64,000 bases of DNA from Microplitis mediator (lineage: Eukaryota; Arthropoda; Insecta; Hymenoptera; Braconidae). The position numbers were made by a program, and so were the translations under genes. Positions 12,863-24,052 of the stretch are shown here, piece after piece. The stretch lies in the NCBI RefSeq assembly GCF_029852145.1, contig NC_079977.1, forward strand, positions 12,830,640-12,894,639. Direction: 5' to 3'. Within the stretch, counting starts at the first letter, position 1. The number at the start of each line of letters is the position of its first letter. The notes under the pieces were generated by a model. That model was not told the origin of the DNA. It made no database searches and saw nothing but the letters and a program-made list of their open reading frames with translations.

Positions 12863-14195
12863 AAAAAAAATAAAAACCATTTTTCAGCTCAATTAATGCA
12901 TCTATTCAAAAAGTTTAGGCTATACTTTTTTAATTTAATGCATATTCAGATAGTTTGTAGCTATCAGAAATAATATTTTGTATTTAAAACAATGACAAAA
13001 ATTTTTTCATCAATGTAAAAAATTAATATAGTTAAAAATAATTAATTATTTATTAATTTTAATAAATATTTTTAAAAACAACTTTTTGCTTCACAGCTGC
13101 CCGTGTAAAAAAAATTTCTCCCGGAGGGATCCCGCATTTGGAACCTGCCGCCCATGAGACTGACCGGAACTTTAAGCGGAAGATTGGCGGAACCTTCTAA
13201 ATTAGTAAAGAGCATATAACATAGCCATAAAATTCTTAAGAAAAATGTTAGCATCTATTTTGAACGAATATTAGTAAATTCTGCTAGCTTTTATGATGTC
13301 TAAGATTTTAAATAGTGCCGCTAAAATTCCTGAAAGCTTCCGATAAGAGTATTTTGGGTATTTTCAGGTGAAACTGCGGAATACAAAAAATACCAATACT
13401 GCCGCGTAAATTCCTGGAATCTTCCAAAAAGAGTTCGTAGGGTGCTTTCAGGTGAAACTGCAGAATACGAAAAATACCAATACTGCCGCGGCACTATTAG
13501 TATTTTTGTATTCCGCAGTTTCACCTGAAAGTACCCAAAATACTCTTATCGGAAGATTTCCGGAAAGTTAGCGGCATTTTTATTATTTTTTGTATTCCGC
13601 AGTTTCACCTGAAAGCACTCTACGAACTCTTTTTGGAAGATTCTAGGAATTTACGCGGCAGTAATGGTATTTTTTGTATTCCGCAGTTTCACCTGAAAAT
13701 ACCCAAAATACTCTTATCGGAAGCTTTCAGGAATTTTAGCGGCACTATTTAAAATCTTAGACATCATAAAAGCTAGCAGAATTTACTAATATTCGTTCAA
13801 AATAGATGCTAACATTTTTCTTAAGAATTTTATGGCTATGTTATATGCTCTTTACTAATTTAGAAGGTTCCGCCAATCTTCCGCTTAAAGTTCCGGTCAG
13901 TCTCATGAGCGGCAGGTTCCAAATGCGGGATCCCTCCGGGAGAAATTTTTTTTACACGGGCAAGCTGTGAAACAAAAAGTTGTTTTTAAAAATATTTATT
14001 AAAATTAATAAATAATTAATTATTTTTAACTATTTTAATTTTTTACATTGATGAAAAAATTTTTGTCATTGTTTTAAATACAAAATATTATTTCTGATAG
14101 CTACAAACTATCTGAATATGCATTAAATTAAAAAAGTATAGCCTAAAGTTTTTGAATAGATGCATTAATTGAGCTGAAAAATAGTTTTTAATTTT
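12862..14195. mobile_element. Large palindromic element, centre near 13520
   Basis: 12870-13098 is matched in reverse complement by 13972-14190 (GCTCAATTAATGCATCTATTC, GGCTATACTTTTTTAATTTA, and the CTATCAGAAATAATATTTTG block). Inside it lies a second inverted unit, 13100-13970. Beyond 14195 the arm continues to about 14290 and pairs with 12300-12382. Likely a fold-back transposon. No coding capacity. Confidence 0.75.
13100..13970. mobile_element. TIR element with CCCGTGTAAAAAAAATTTCT ends
   Basis: CCCGTGTAAAAAAAATTTCT at 13100 and its complement ending TTTACACGGG at 13970, with long arms (CGGAGGGATCCCGCATTTGG). The centre (13300-13750) is a tandem array of about 112-bp units containing GTATTCCGCAGTTTCACCTG, two units in one orientation then three in the other. 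Confidence 0.75.
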
Positions 14196-14469
14196 TTTAA
14201 CGATGGAGTACCTTTTTTAAAAATCTGAAAAAATTATGTGATATAGGGGAGTACATAAGTCTTTGAAAAAAAATAGTTTCATAATTGTTCCAAAATTGTA
14301 TCATAGTTAGAAAAAACGATTTAGAAAAAAACAATTTTTTTTTCAAGGATCTTATGAAGCTATAAAACTGTTAATTATTTTTTTTGAAAGCTATTATGAA
14401 CTCCCAAAACATACTAAATTTTTAGACCAATCGGTCGAGCCAATCCTGAGAAAAAAAAATGTTTCTATT

Positions 14470-15175
14470 TTTTACATAACATTTATTTTCTTGGAAACGG
14501 ATTTAGTTAGACATCTGAAACTTTCAGGATCTTAGTATTTTATTAGTACCTACATATCCTCTAAGTATCATTCAAATATCTTTCCGGGGCCGATTCACCA
14601 TACTTATACCTCTATGGCCTTTACTACATTTAGTGCCAATAAATGGCAGGTTATAAATCCGCATTTATTTATTTGGTAAGATTGTTTTGAGTATTTGTTG
14701 AAAATTAGGGAGAAGTCGGTAAGTGGACGAATTAAAATGATGATGAATTTTGTCACAAGATGGTTCGTTAAGTTACATCGATATTTTTTGGTCGTTTGCT
14801 ATCGCACATGTAACCAAAAAATATTTTTTGATCCGATGATGACGTCACTATTAGAACGATTAGGTATCTTTTTTACCAGCTGTATCTTATCTAATATTTT
14901 TAGCTGCCGGCTATAGGCGCTAAATGTCGTAGATTTCAAGTGTCTGTCACAAAAATATAGTTATTACGCTCATGTTTCTAAGCTTCGAGTTTGAACTATT
15001 ATTGTGAATCCCTGGTTAAAAAAGAGAATTTAAAAGGATTGAGCTATGTAACGTGGCCGTTTAAGAGAGGATTGGCAGTATTAAAAAGGATTAAAAATAT
15101 TGAAAAATTAATTCTTTTTAATCCTTTTTAATTCTCTTTTTTAACCAGGGATATCATGTATGTGTGTATATACGA
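14470..15175. repeat. Right arm of the composite inverted repeat
   Basis: Inverted match of 9190-9779. Between the arms lie family A copy 1, the ATTGAGACAA element and the palindrome. The arms meet them at matching TTATGTAAAAAA / TTTTTTACATAA edges, so one older element has probably been split by later insertions. Confidence 0.75.
15010..15150. mobile_element. MITE with CCCTGGTTAAAAAAGAG ends, TSD AT
   Basis: TIRs CCCTGGTTAAAAAAGAGAAT and its complement ending TTTTAACCAGGG. AT lies on both flanks (15008-15009 and 15151-15152). The empty form of this exact locus is present inverted at 9231-9246, where the flanks join with one AT. The interior is AAAAGGATT / AATCCTTTT words. Confidence 0.9.
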
Positions 15176-15199
15176 ATATGTATGCAGGTTCTCAAATGT

Positions 15200-15825
15200 A
15201 GATTTTTATTTCTATTGTTTGAATATATGTGACGAATTTAACGTTTCAATTGAAAATCAGTTCCAAATCAGCTCAAACATCACTAATTGATTCATTTTAC
15301 CGTAAACACGACTGACACCTCGACAAATAAGTAACTAATACAAAAAATATTATTCTGCTCAGTTTTTGAGAGTGTATAGTAATATTGATTATTTTCGTTA
15401 AGTAATTGCTGTCAGTTAAAGACTTTTATATTTTAATACTGCGCATAATCTGTCGGTACTTAATTTCTAAGAATGAAGAATATGTGCAATAGAACACACT
15501 TACATGTATTTTGCTGGTAATGCCTACCGTTCGAGTAAGTAGATGCCTAACGCAAAATGCGGAAATTTATTATGATGTAGGCAAACTTACCATAAAATAG
15601 CGTAATACACCGTGAATTACGATAATTTACTGACAATTACGGCAAATTCATGATAGAGTATGTTCATTATGTAATAATTCACAGCCAACTCTCCATAACT
15701 TATGATAATTTTCATCATCAATAGGATTCAGTCGAGTTTCAAAAAAATGATAATGAAAGTGATTGTTTGTGTTTCTACTTCAAAAGTTTATATTAAATAA
15801 TCAAATTTTGTATATTGTTTAATAG
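15200..15825. other. Putative Syndapin intron sequence
   Basis: AT-rich, no coding signal. It ends in a standard acceptor (TTGTTTAATAG before 15826). 15500-15660 holds scattered TTACCATAAAA / TACGGTAA-like words that resemble the element at 55915-56251, but no ends were found. Confidence 0.4.
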
Positions 15826-16453
15826 GATTTTCCACCTGTAAATAAGGCAAGAGTGAAAACGTCCCCACGAATGATCCCATCAGACATCAATCGCGCGAGT
15901 AGGGGATCAGATACATTGGAGTCTCATACACTTTCTGAAAAATGTGATGACAATAATACCGTCAGCAGAACTTCAGTAGTAACGTAAGTATGTTTTTTTA
16001 TGACGTGATATTTGTGATTCCACGCCTTCAGCACTTTCAATATGCAGATTTATTACTCTCAAAAATTTAATTTAAAATGAATATATGATGTATCGGAGCA
16101 GCAACGGTACGAACGTAAAGCAAGAATCAAATCCTTTCGATGAAGAAGATTGGGATGAGGATGTAGGTGAAGCACTTGTTGACACTGGAGAACCAGGAGT
16201 TCCTGTACGCGCTCTTTACGATTACGAAGGTGCAGAAGCGGACGAATTAAGTTTCAAACAAGGTTATTATATAATTCTTAATTTATTTGTTAAAATTTTG
16301 TACTGATCAGCTTACTAATTGTTCAAAAACGGATTAACAGGTGAAGTTTTTGAAAAATTAGAAGATGAAGATGAACAGGGCTGGTGTAAGGGAAGAAAAG
16401 ACGGAAGGGTTGGGCTCTATCCAGCTAACTATGTAGACATAATATCGGAATGA
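15826..16453 (+). CDS. Synd: Syndapin (PACSIN), last three coding exons with SH3 domain
   Basis: Syndapin is an F-BAR/SH3 protein that shapes membranes and links dynamin and N-WASP to endocytosis. Exon a (15826-15983) encodes the low-complexity linker DFPPVNKARVKTS and ends at a GTAAGT donor. Exon b (about 16099-16262) encodes the NPF motif with its acidic tail (SNPFDEEDWDEDV) and the start of the SH3 domain (VPVRALYDYEGAEADELSF), with a donor at CAAG|GTTATT. Exon c (16341-16453) encodes EVFEKLEDEDEQGWCKGR, then GRVGLYPANYV and the stop. ALYDY, the paired tryptophan position (GWCKGR) and the final PANYV complete a normal SH3 fold. The phases fit: exon a ends two bases into a codon, and exon c starts after one base. 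No F-BAR exon is visible upstream in the window. The exon b acceptor is weak and duplicated (GAGCAG). This looks like the live host gene. Confidence 0.9.
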
Positions 16454-16574
16454 ACAATTAGACAAAATCCAGGAAAAATGTGCATTTGAAAGGAAAAAAG
16501 ATAACGTGATGTTTAATATTTCCGTTGGAAAATTAAGAATAGAAATAATAGGAACGATAAATGTTAACAATACA

Positions 16575-16580
16575 AATAAA
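16575..16580 (+). terminator. Polyadenylation signal of Syndapin (candidate)
   Basis: First AATAAA after the Syndapin stop, 122 bp downstream. Confidence 0.5.
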
Positions 16581-16810
16581 CCAGAAAGCTAGAGTTTTGA
16601 AAAAATTCTATTCGATTCCAAAAGTTGTTAAGTCTATTATTAAAACATGAACAACTATTGTTTTCTTATTAATAGGATTAACATAGCATTTATTATTTAT
16701 TTCTGGTAGGAATATTGGGAAAGCTCAGCTAGCATCTTAGTGTACCAACATATATCAGGACTCAAGAAGGCTCTAAATATTGACTATTATTGTTATGATT
16801 ATTTCTCAAA

Positions 16811-16813
16811 TTA

Positions 16814-16898
<85 letters not shown>
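16811..16898. repeat. (ATT)n microsatellite, tail or target of the Dong-like LINE
   Basis: About 29 ATT units. On the minus strand it is (TAA/AAT)n directly after the LINE 3' UTR, as expected for Dong-type elements, which are known to sit in TAA repeats. The poly-Tyr and poly-Ile frames across it are artefacts. Confidence 0.9.
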
Positions 16899-17262
16899 GA
16901 TGTTTGTTTATGTGCTCAGGGGGTTATCCCCCGTAGTCCGACTCTACCAAGGGCCGCATCTGAGCGCCAATTCGTTATTGCTGCGCTGCTCCATCATCGA
17001 GATGGTTAGCATGCGCTGCAGGCCAAGTTTCGTTGCCTAAGTAGACGGAGGGATCCAAGGATTACAGCCTTCTGCATCCGTGGAGCCAGAAATTCAACTT
17101 GTAATAAACAAATTGGTATTCTAGCCAGTGCAGACAAAAAGTCTGTTTCATCCCTCCAAGGACGCCATTAATGAGTACGACAAGTTTGTCGCGATACCCT
17201 GGGTAAAGTTTGCCAATTTCAATAGAACATCCTGATATGTCTGGTGTTTGTGCCCTTCTTTT
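16899..17262 (-). pseudogene. Dong/R4-like LINE copy B, 5'-truncated 3' end
   Basis: Repeats the 3' end of copy A: the last codons (IEIGKLYPG), then a 3' UTR with CGTAGTCCGACTCT..AAGGGCC-type sequence parallel to 17327-17580. It is truncated at the segment that encodes AQTPDIS, and ends at the (TAA)n tract. It lies head to tail with copy A and probably inserted into copy A's tail. Confidence 0.75.
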
Positions 17263-17326
17263 ATCGTTTATCATTATCGTAATTATTATAATTATCATTA
17301 TTATTATCATTATCATCTTTCAAGTT
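17263..17326. repeat. Degenerate (TAA)-type tail of Dong-like copy A
   Basis: ATTATTATCATTATCATC-type sequence on the plus strand, between the end of copy A and the truncated start of copy B. Confidence 0.7.
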
Positions 17327-18010
17327 AAATGCGCAGGGGGTTATCCTCGGTAGTCCAACTCTATCGAGGGCCTCATCTGAGCGCCATATCGTTACTGCTG
17401 CGATGCTCTATCAATAAGATAGTCAGCATCCAAGTTTTGTTGCCTTAAGAGACGGAGGGATCCAAGAATTACAGCCTTTTGCATCCGCAATGCCAGAAAC
17501 TCAACTTGCGATGAACAAGTTGGTATTCTAGCCAGTGCAAGCACAGTAGTCTGCTTCATCCCTCCTAGGACGCCAACAATGAGTACGACAAGCTTGACAC
17601 GCTAGCCCGGGTGAAGTTTGCCAATTTCGAACAGGAGATCTTGATATATTTGGTGTTTGTGCTCTTCTCTAACCGTGATGTTATATTCAGCGGATGCTGA
17701 AAACTCAATGACATAAATGTCACGAGCGGTTTTATCGAAGAGCACAATATCAGGTTTATTGTGGTCAATCTTCCGCGTTATTGCGAATGGCACGTTCAAA
17801 AAATAGCAACGGTCATACTCAACAACTTGCGGAATATCTCCTAGCGGATAAGGCAGCACTGGTGTTTTATCGATACCGTGCGTATGTCTAAGGTGGTAAT
17901 AAAGTACTCGCAGCGCAGCATTATGACGCTGGATGTATGCATTTCTCGCCAACACAGGACATGCTGTCAAGAGATGCATAGGCGTCTCTGGATGTTGCTT
18001 ACACACCCTA
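17327..18010 (-). pseudogene. Dong/R4-like LINE copy A: zinc knuckle, endonuclease domain and 3' UTR
   Basis: A minus-strand open frame (17602-18006) encodes the C-terminal part of a non-LTR retrotransposon of the type with a restriction-like endonuclease. It has a Cys-His knuckle (VCKQHPETPMHLLTACPV: C, then C-x-H-spaced H/C), AALRVLYYHL, and then KPDIVLFDKTARDIYVIEF, the PD..(D/E) endonuclease core, followed by EEHKHQIYQDLLFEIGKL. This order (RT, knuckle, REL-endonuclease) is the R2/R4/NeSL layout. The (TAA)n tail points to the Dong/R4 clade. 17327-17600 is 3' UTR. The upstream parts lie at 18743-19256, 20219-20405 and 26190-26555. Confidence 0.85.
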
Positions 18011-18742
18011 CACGAAGTGGGCTGCGTAACATTTCACCCGCACGACAAAAGGCCCTCATGGACAAAAAGTCCCACGACAAAATCTCCCAAAGAGCCGATC
18101 ACAGTTATTTCCCAGTAATCCTGTTCAAAGTTCAGACTCGAAACAAGAATTGACGTTGTAGTGCATGTAAAGATGATGACACATGAAACGCCATTTTGTT
18201 TATGTTAACTGACTCGTGTACACTTAAATATCTGCCTAATAACTAGTCGATAATTAGCAGATATCGCGGATTAAAATGTGTAATTTGCCGCGTTAAATCA
18301 CCAAACTTGTAATCTTTATCAAACTTGAAGTTTAATAGACTCCGAGCAATATTAGGTTTCATCCCAGATGTGTTGGTGGAATCGTCAGTGAGGCAGCTCC
18401 AACACATCCTGCCTCATACCTAATACTGAAGCTACCAAAAAATTATGAACGGGTTGGACCTATAACGCCACCGTCCATCGTACGGTTTTTAATAAAATTA
18501 ATTATTAAATATTTTTAATTTTTATTTAATCTTTTATAAGATGGTTAGTTACCAGCTACACGTAGGTGAATATATGCCATCTGTGTCTACACGGTTGACT
18601 TTATTACTATTCATGTGCCACATCACCACATAAACGCAATCAAAACCGCTTCGGATAAAAAACTCTCAGGATCAACCGTTCAGGGATCAATCACCAGCGG
18701 GTATTCTGTCCGCGGGTGAAATGTCATGCAACCCACAAAGTG
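18011..18742. mobile_element. TIR element inserted in the Dong-like LINE (CAC..GTGGG..ACATTTCACCCGC ends)
   Basis: Left end CACGAAGTGGGCTGCGTAAC followed by ATTTCACCCGC. The right end, read in reverse complement, is CACTTTGTGGGTTGCATGAC followed by ATTTCACCCGC, giving TIRs of about 31 bp. It lies exactly between the LINE codons for QLPD and RVCKQ; removing 18011-18742 leaves the frame open. The interior has no coding capacity and includes an AT-rich stretch at 18480-18540. No 2-bp match is visible at the flanks (TA against TC). Confidence 0.75.
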
Positions 18743-19256
18743 TCGGGTAACTGCATCTGGAGCACTTTAGCACAGTATTCGAGAGTGTAGATTACACCAT
18801 CTTGGCAGGCAAAAATATATCCTTCGGTCTCGGACAACAGGCCAGCTGACTTAAGGAAGGAAAGCGTCAGCTGGGTGGACAAGCCATTATCACGCACATG
18901 TTTAAAAATCACGCTGTGCATGGACTTGTCTATGTGTGCACTAGGAGCAGTTTTTACTGCTCAGCATTCCTGATGACCCTTTTAAATTCCGCCTTAGGAA
19001 GTTCAATAAGAGAGTTTACTCTTCCGAGACCGAGGAATTTTGTCGCGTATGCCGCTGCCTTATATAAAAACGCTCCTTTATGCCCATCCTCATAAATATG
19101 AACAATTTCCATAAGGAAGTCGTTTTCATCTGCTGTGAAATTGAAAACTTCATACGTTGGACCTAAAACCAAACGATAGTGTAGACACTCCAAGCTCTGT
19201 AGACCTCTCCCTCCGATGTGCCGAGAAAAGTATAACTGGTGACTGATGATTTAGGG
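18743..19256 (-). pseudogene. Dong/R4-like LINE copy A: post-RT region
   Basis: Minus-strand fragments in two frames. About 18954-19230 encodes SRHIGGRGLQSLECLHYRLV and ends in LIELPKAEFKRVIRNA. About 18743-18950 encodes KSMHSVIFKHVRDNGLSTQL and then SETEGYIFACQDGVIYTLEY, the conserved EGFIFA-QDGVI motif of R4 elements. One frameshift lies near 18950. Bounded by inserted elements at both ends. Confidence 0.8.
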
Positions 19257-19258
19257 TG

Positions 19259-20216
19259 CACTGAAAAAAAAGTTTTTTCCTCCCAGGATACAAAATATTT
19301 TTATCCGAGTATTTTAATATCCAGTATAAGTTTCTTAATATTAAAAAACTGGTATTTTTCCCCTGAGAATACCTAAGTTTTTTCTATAGCTAAAACTTAA
19401 TGCTGCGTTACCATAGCAACCGCAGTGGTGGCGCCACCAATTCTCTGATTTCCCTCCAATTCCACAGTGCTGATGTTTGTTTACACTCGAAAAGTTTTTC
19501 AGTTAAAAAATTATTTTATTAAAATTTATAGTTTTTTATTATTAATACATTCTTATCTTATAATAAATTGTCATAACAGTAATTTCGTTAGTAAAAATAT
19601 TGACATTAATAAGAATTTGTAAGTTTTTAATGGGTATTCAATATTTAAATTTACTGTAATGAAATAAATATAGAAATCAAGCTGTTTAATAATAGTAGAT
19701 GTTTAATAGTTTTTAGAATTTTTTTAACAAATAAATTATGGTAAAAAAAATGAGAGAAAAAAATTGAATTGTAGAAATTAAAAAAAATTAATAGTACAAT
19801 TTTTGACAATAATTTTTCAGAAAAAATTTATTTGTTAAATATAATTAAAAAATTATCAAGTGGCTACTAACTTTATTCAAGGTAATTATAATTACATCCT
19901 AATCACTACATTTTATAGAAATTAAAATTTCCAGTAATTTTATTATAAATACAACTTTTAAAATTAGTAGTTAATTTAATATTATTAAAAAAAGGCTCGT
20001 AGTAAAATAAACATTACTTAAATATGTGTCAACTGAGTGAGGTTAAGTCAGCCATATTTTTTATTTTGGTATTTTGCTGAGAAGGAAACCGAGTTTTTTA
20101 GCAATCAGAATACTTATTAGTGTGGGAAAAAAACTTTGGTATTTTAAAAACTAGAATACCAGGTTCTTTACGGGAGGGAAAAATTTTCTAGGTGGAAAAA
20201 AACTTTTTTTTCAGTG
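19259..20216. mobile_element. TIR element with CACTGAAAAAAAAG ends, TSD TG
   Basis: CACTGAAAAAAAAGTTTTTT at 19259 and its complement ending TTTTTTTTCAGTG at 20216, with TG on both flanks (19257-19258 and 20217-20218). It splits the LINE between NINRSMH and the SRHIGGRGL region. The interior is AT-rich, with runs such as AGTAATTTTAT / ATAAAATTAC, and non-coding. Confidence 0.85.
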
Positions 20217-20218
20217 TG

Positions 20219-20405
20219 CATGCTCCGATTGATGTTCATGACTATACGCGTCTTGATATCGAGATCTCTAAGCTCTTTTCGGGTCCATTTAAGGACACCG
20301 AAAGAGTAAAGTAGTACCGGGACAGCAAGCATGTTTCTTGCGGCGACTTTGTTTTTTCCGGAAAGTTCTGATGACCAGATTTTCCGGAGACTCCGCACAT
20401 CCCTG
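20219..20405 (-). pseudogene. Dong/R4-like LINE copy A: thumb/post-RT fragment
   Basis: Minus strand encodes RSLRKIWSSELSGKNKVAAR and then PVLLYSFGVLKWTRKELRDL-DIKTRIVMN, a hallmark of R4/Dong elements just after the RT domain. It is open throughout. The palindromic element starts upstream, near 20406. Confidence 0.85.
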
Positions 20406-21487
20406 TTTAAAAATATTGATTGAAAAAAATTAAAAGTTATGAAATTCGAATTCTTTTCAATAATTTCAATTTTTTTGTTTGTATATGGGGCATTCCACGC
20501 CAAATCGACCACTTTTGAATCGACCCCTTTAGATTTGGCTGAAAATTTTTTCTCTTTTTCTACCCCATCAAAAACGTTTCTCATAATTTTTTCAAATTTC
20601 TTCACCCAACCGAAAAAAAGTTATAAATTTTTGAAAAAAATGGCTTTTTTATGTTAAATATATTTAAAAATTTATATCACTTATAACTTATAACTTATAA
20701 TTATATTATACTGTTAAAAATTTCTATGGTAATTTTACAAGAAATGTGTTGGAAGTCAATTGCCAATGCAGTTTTGTGATTTAATAAAACTAGTGTTGTA
20801 ATTTTACAACACATTTTTTACAATTTTTGTTTTGGAAAATTGCAATACAAAAGTACTTATCTTACTAAACAGATAATAAAAGGTTTGTAAATTTTACACA
20901 ACGAATGTTGTAATTTTCGAAAACAATTCAATTGGAAATTATTTGTAAAATCACAATGTGTAACTGTTATAATACGATACTTTTAAGAGATCATACGTGT
21001 TGTGAAATTGCAATGCCTACTGTTAAAAATTTCTATCGTAATTTTACAAAACATTTTCCACTGTATTAGCCTTGGAATATTACAAAGTAGTTATAATAAT
21101 AATACAAAACGCTTTTCGAGAGTTAGTCTATTATTTTACATTGTGAGTTTTGTAATTTTACAAAACATATGAAGCTCTGTTAAATTAGTGATATTATAAA
21201 ACAGTTTAGTAATTTTACAAACAATTTTTAATCAGTCGGTTTCGGAAAGTTACAATATCTCACTTAAGTTTTACAACACAAATAATGGCTTTCTTTGAAG
21301 TAATTTTACAATATAGTATTGCGATTTTACAAACATTGAAAAAAAAAGTTTTTTTTTAAAATTTCTTGTTCAATCACTTTGACGATGCTGGGAGTATTAG
21401 ATATGCGATATTGAATTTCTAATCGAATTAGAAATTTTTAATTCAGAGAAAAAACGCTATACTTATCAATAAACGCACACGCATTAG

Positions 21488-21572
21488 TGGGATTCGAACT
21501 CGGGACCCTACGCACGAAAGACCGACGCTTTAACGACTAGGCTACACAACCGACAGAGACTACTAAATTTAA
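21488..21572 (-). pseudogene. tRNA-derived SINE head
   Basis: Minus strand: an A-box-like TAGCCTAGTCGTTAAAGCG, then about 30 nt later a B-box GAGTTCGAATCCC. The layout matches a pol III promoter of a tRNA-like gene. The stems are too poor for a functional tRNA. Confidence 0.6.
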
Positions 21573-21607
21573 TTGTACACTATAGTGTATACATTGTATT
21601 CTATTAT

Positions 21608-22512
21608 GTATTGAGACAATGTAAATTGTCTTCTTCTCCCTCAGCCTTGCGGTTCCCATTTTTCCCCGTCTCGTTGCCGTCTGAAACCACCTAAAGCTAG
21701 AGTCATAGTGCCATGGTCACATGACTAATTGTCACCTCAACGCATGACCGTGAGGGGAAGTAGGGAGCGAGCCCAAAAACTCAGCCCTAAGACCCTACGG
21801 TGATTGAACTTCACTTTGATCCTGGATCAATTACCGATAAGACGTATAATTTAGTTTTACTGTCATATACTAGCAATTTATTTGCGACTTTGTTAATACG
21901 GATAACTACTTTATAAATCGGGAAATTAACTTGCGTTATAGTTGTATTAATAGCAATTCTCTTGCGATATACTTTACTGTCCAAGTTTACTGATTATTAT
22001 AAACAAAGTTAGTTCCATTAAATATTACTGTACGTTACCGGCGATATATTCGCGATATAAAATTATACTATGCCACGTATCTGTCTACATTACATCCAGC
22101 GCTTGCACTTTCTTGTAAGTAATTTTTATTATTATAATTGGCAATAAACAATCATTGCACTTGTTAATCATTCACTGTATCTTTTATCTGTTCATCCTAT
22201 TTATTTCCTATTTTACTGGTAAGCTTATCGAATAGTCTGATAAAATAAATATTAATTAAGTTACAAATAGTAATTTGACCATCAATAAGAATATTCTATA
22301 ATTTTATAAGCCGTGAGGTAAGTTGATAAGTTTTCTCATACGTTGCCGAGTTTGAATAAGTGCGGGTCTTTGCTTTGCAAGAACCCCGCCCACTGCTCTG
22401 TCCAGCATAAAATAAAATTTGTTAGAGGCCAGCCTAAGCCAGGGTTCAACCCGCGAATTCTGGTGGCTGCTGGTAAAAATCGCGAAGACGAAAAGCGATT
22501 TGTCTCAGTATA
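21608..22512. mobile_element. TIR element, ATTGAGACAA ends, copy 2 (inverted relative to copy 1)
   Basis: Near-identical reverse complement of 11159-12063 (CTCAGCCCTAAGACCCTACG, GCCAGCCTAAGCCAGGGTTC, TTTGTCTCA end). Confidence 0.85.
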
Positions 22513-22639
22513 CATAAGATTTTTTTAACTTTTTAGGAATGTTTTTTAACATTTGCTAAGATTTTTTATTTCAAAATGTAATATGTCAAAAGAAAAACAT
22601 TTGAATACGATTCAATGACACTAATTGTAGAAAAAAAAA

Positions 22640-23100
22640 TTACTACTGCTGAATATATATTATATATTTAAAACAATTTGAGTATCTTACATTAGTTATA
22701 AAAATTAAAGGATATTCAAAAAAATTCCAAATTTTTAAGTGATTTTCAATGTGCTGTAACTTGGAGGAAAATGGTCGTACAGTGAAAATAAAAAAAGCAA
22801 ATTGTAGCTTTAAGTGTCTAAGTCTCAGATCTGGTCTTGAAAAATTTTTATTGTAATAAAAAAATAGTAAAAAAAATAACCACTGCAAAAAAAAAAATTT
22901 CCAAATTTTTGATCGTCTTAAAAAAGGTCTATGAGCTTAAATAAATTGTTTTTAATAATCTATCCTTGAACCTCTTTTGGTTAATTTAATTTGCCGCCCT
23001 TTAAAAGTCCCTACGACGATTTGGCGCGAATTCATCATTGATCAAAGCGAAAAAGTCCATTTTGACTTTGACAGTCATTAACTCAGGACATCGAAGATAT
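22640..23100. mobile_element. Fragment related to 7300-8022, inverted
   Basis: Contains CCAAATTTTTAAGTGATTTTC, GTGCTGTAACTTGGAGGAAA and TCGATTTGGCGC-like blocks in the same order as 7300-8022 on the other strand. 23100-23240 adds ATTTCTTG words. Confidence 0.5.
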
Positions 23101-23652
23101 AAAATCTTTAGAGCCAAGAAAATCTAAATCAAGACAATAATTTCTTGAAGCAAGATAATTGGCTTTCTACAGAAATAAATTATTGGCTAAAGAAAATATT
23201 TCTTGAGTCAATATAAATTTTCTATCAGTGCATACATCAGTTGTAAGCTTTGAACGCGTTTTCTCTAAAGTCAACATGCTGTTTTGTAAAACTACGACTC
23301 CTGTATAATAATTCAAAATTTTTGGGTAAAATTACAATACACTCTGTAATTCTTCAATTAAATTCGTGATAAAAAAAATTTAGGGTTGTAAAATTTCAGT
23401 GATTTCTGTGTAATTTTAATTGAAATATTTTTTTACTATTTGACTAAGAATTATAGCAAATTGAATTATTGACATATTTTGTAAACTTTTATCCCTTTTT
23501 ATTTAAAATCAACGTACTGCTTTGTGAAATTAAAATTCATGTATAATACATAAAAACTGATGGTAAAATTACAATACACTTTGCAATTCTACAATAAAAT
23601 TCGTGAAAAAAAAAAATTGAAGTTTGTGAAATTTTAATGACTTCATTGTAAT

Positions 23653-24052
23653 CCCTCGCAGATTTGAATCACGGTGGAAACACCGAGGAAGTGTAAACAC
23701 CGTGGATCCACCGTGGTTACACGGTGGGTTTGTTCCATTTTACCACCGGGTACACACAGTGTATCCACTGTGATTACGCGGTGTATCCACCGTGATTCCA
23801 CGGTGGCTTGACCACTGTGTATACACGGTGTTTCCACTGTGATTACGCGGTGTATCCACCGTGATTCCACGGTGGCTTTGCGCTATTTCACCACCGTGGT
23901 TCCACGGTGTATCCACCGCGTAATCGCAGTGGAAACACCGTGTATACACAGTGGTCAAGCCACCGTGGAATCACGGTGGATACACCGCGTAATCACAGTG
24001 GGAAAATGGAACTAACCCACCGTGTTTCCACCGTGATTCGAATCTGCGAGGG
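23653..24052. mobile_element. CCCTCGCAG palindromic MITE, copy 1, TSD AT
   Basis: TIRs CCCTCGCAGATTTGAATCAC and complement, with AT flanks (23651-23652, 24053-24054). The 400-bp interior is made of CCACCGTGG / GTGGATACACCG words in both orientations and can fold along its full length. It is GC-rich in an AT-rich setting. Open frames (WIHRVITV repeats) are artefacts. Confidence 0.95.

Noticed and set aside
16740..17040. Poly-Tyr / poly-Ile open frames
   Set aside because: Translation of the (ATT)n tract and LINE 3' UTR.
23643..23958. WIHRVITV repeat proteins in the CCCTCGCAG elements
   Set aside because: Palindromic repeat read in several frames on both strands; no single frame is conserved among the three copies.
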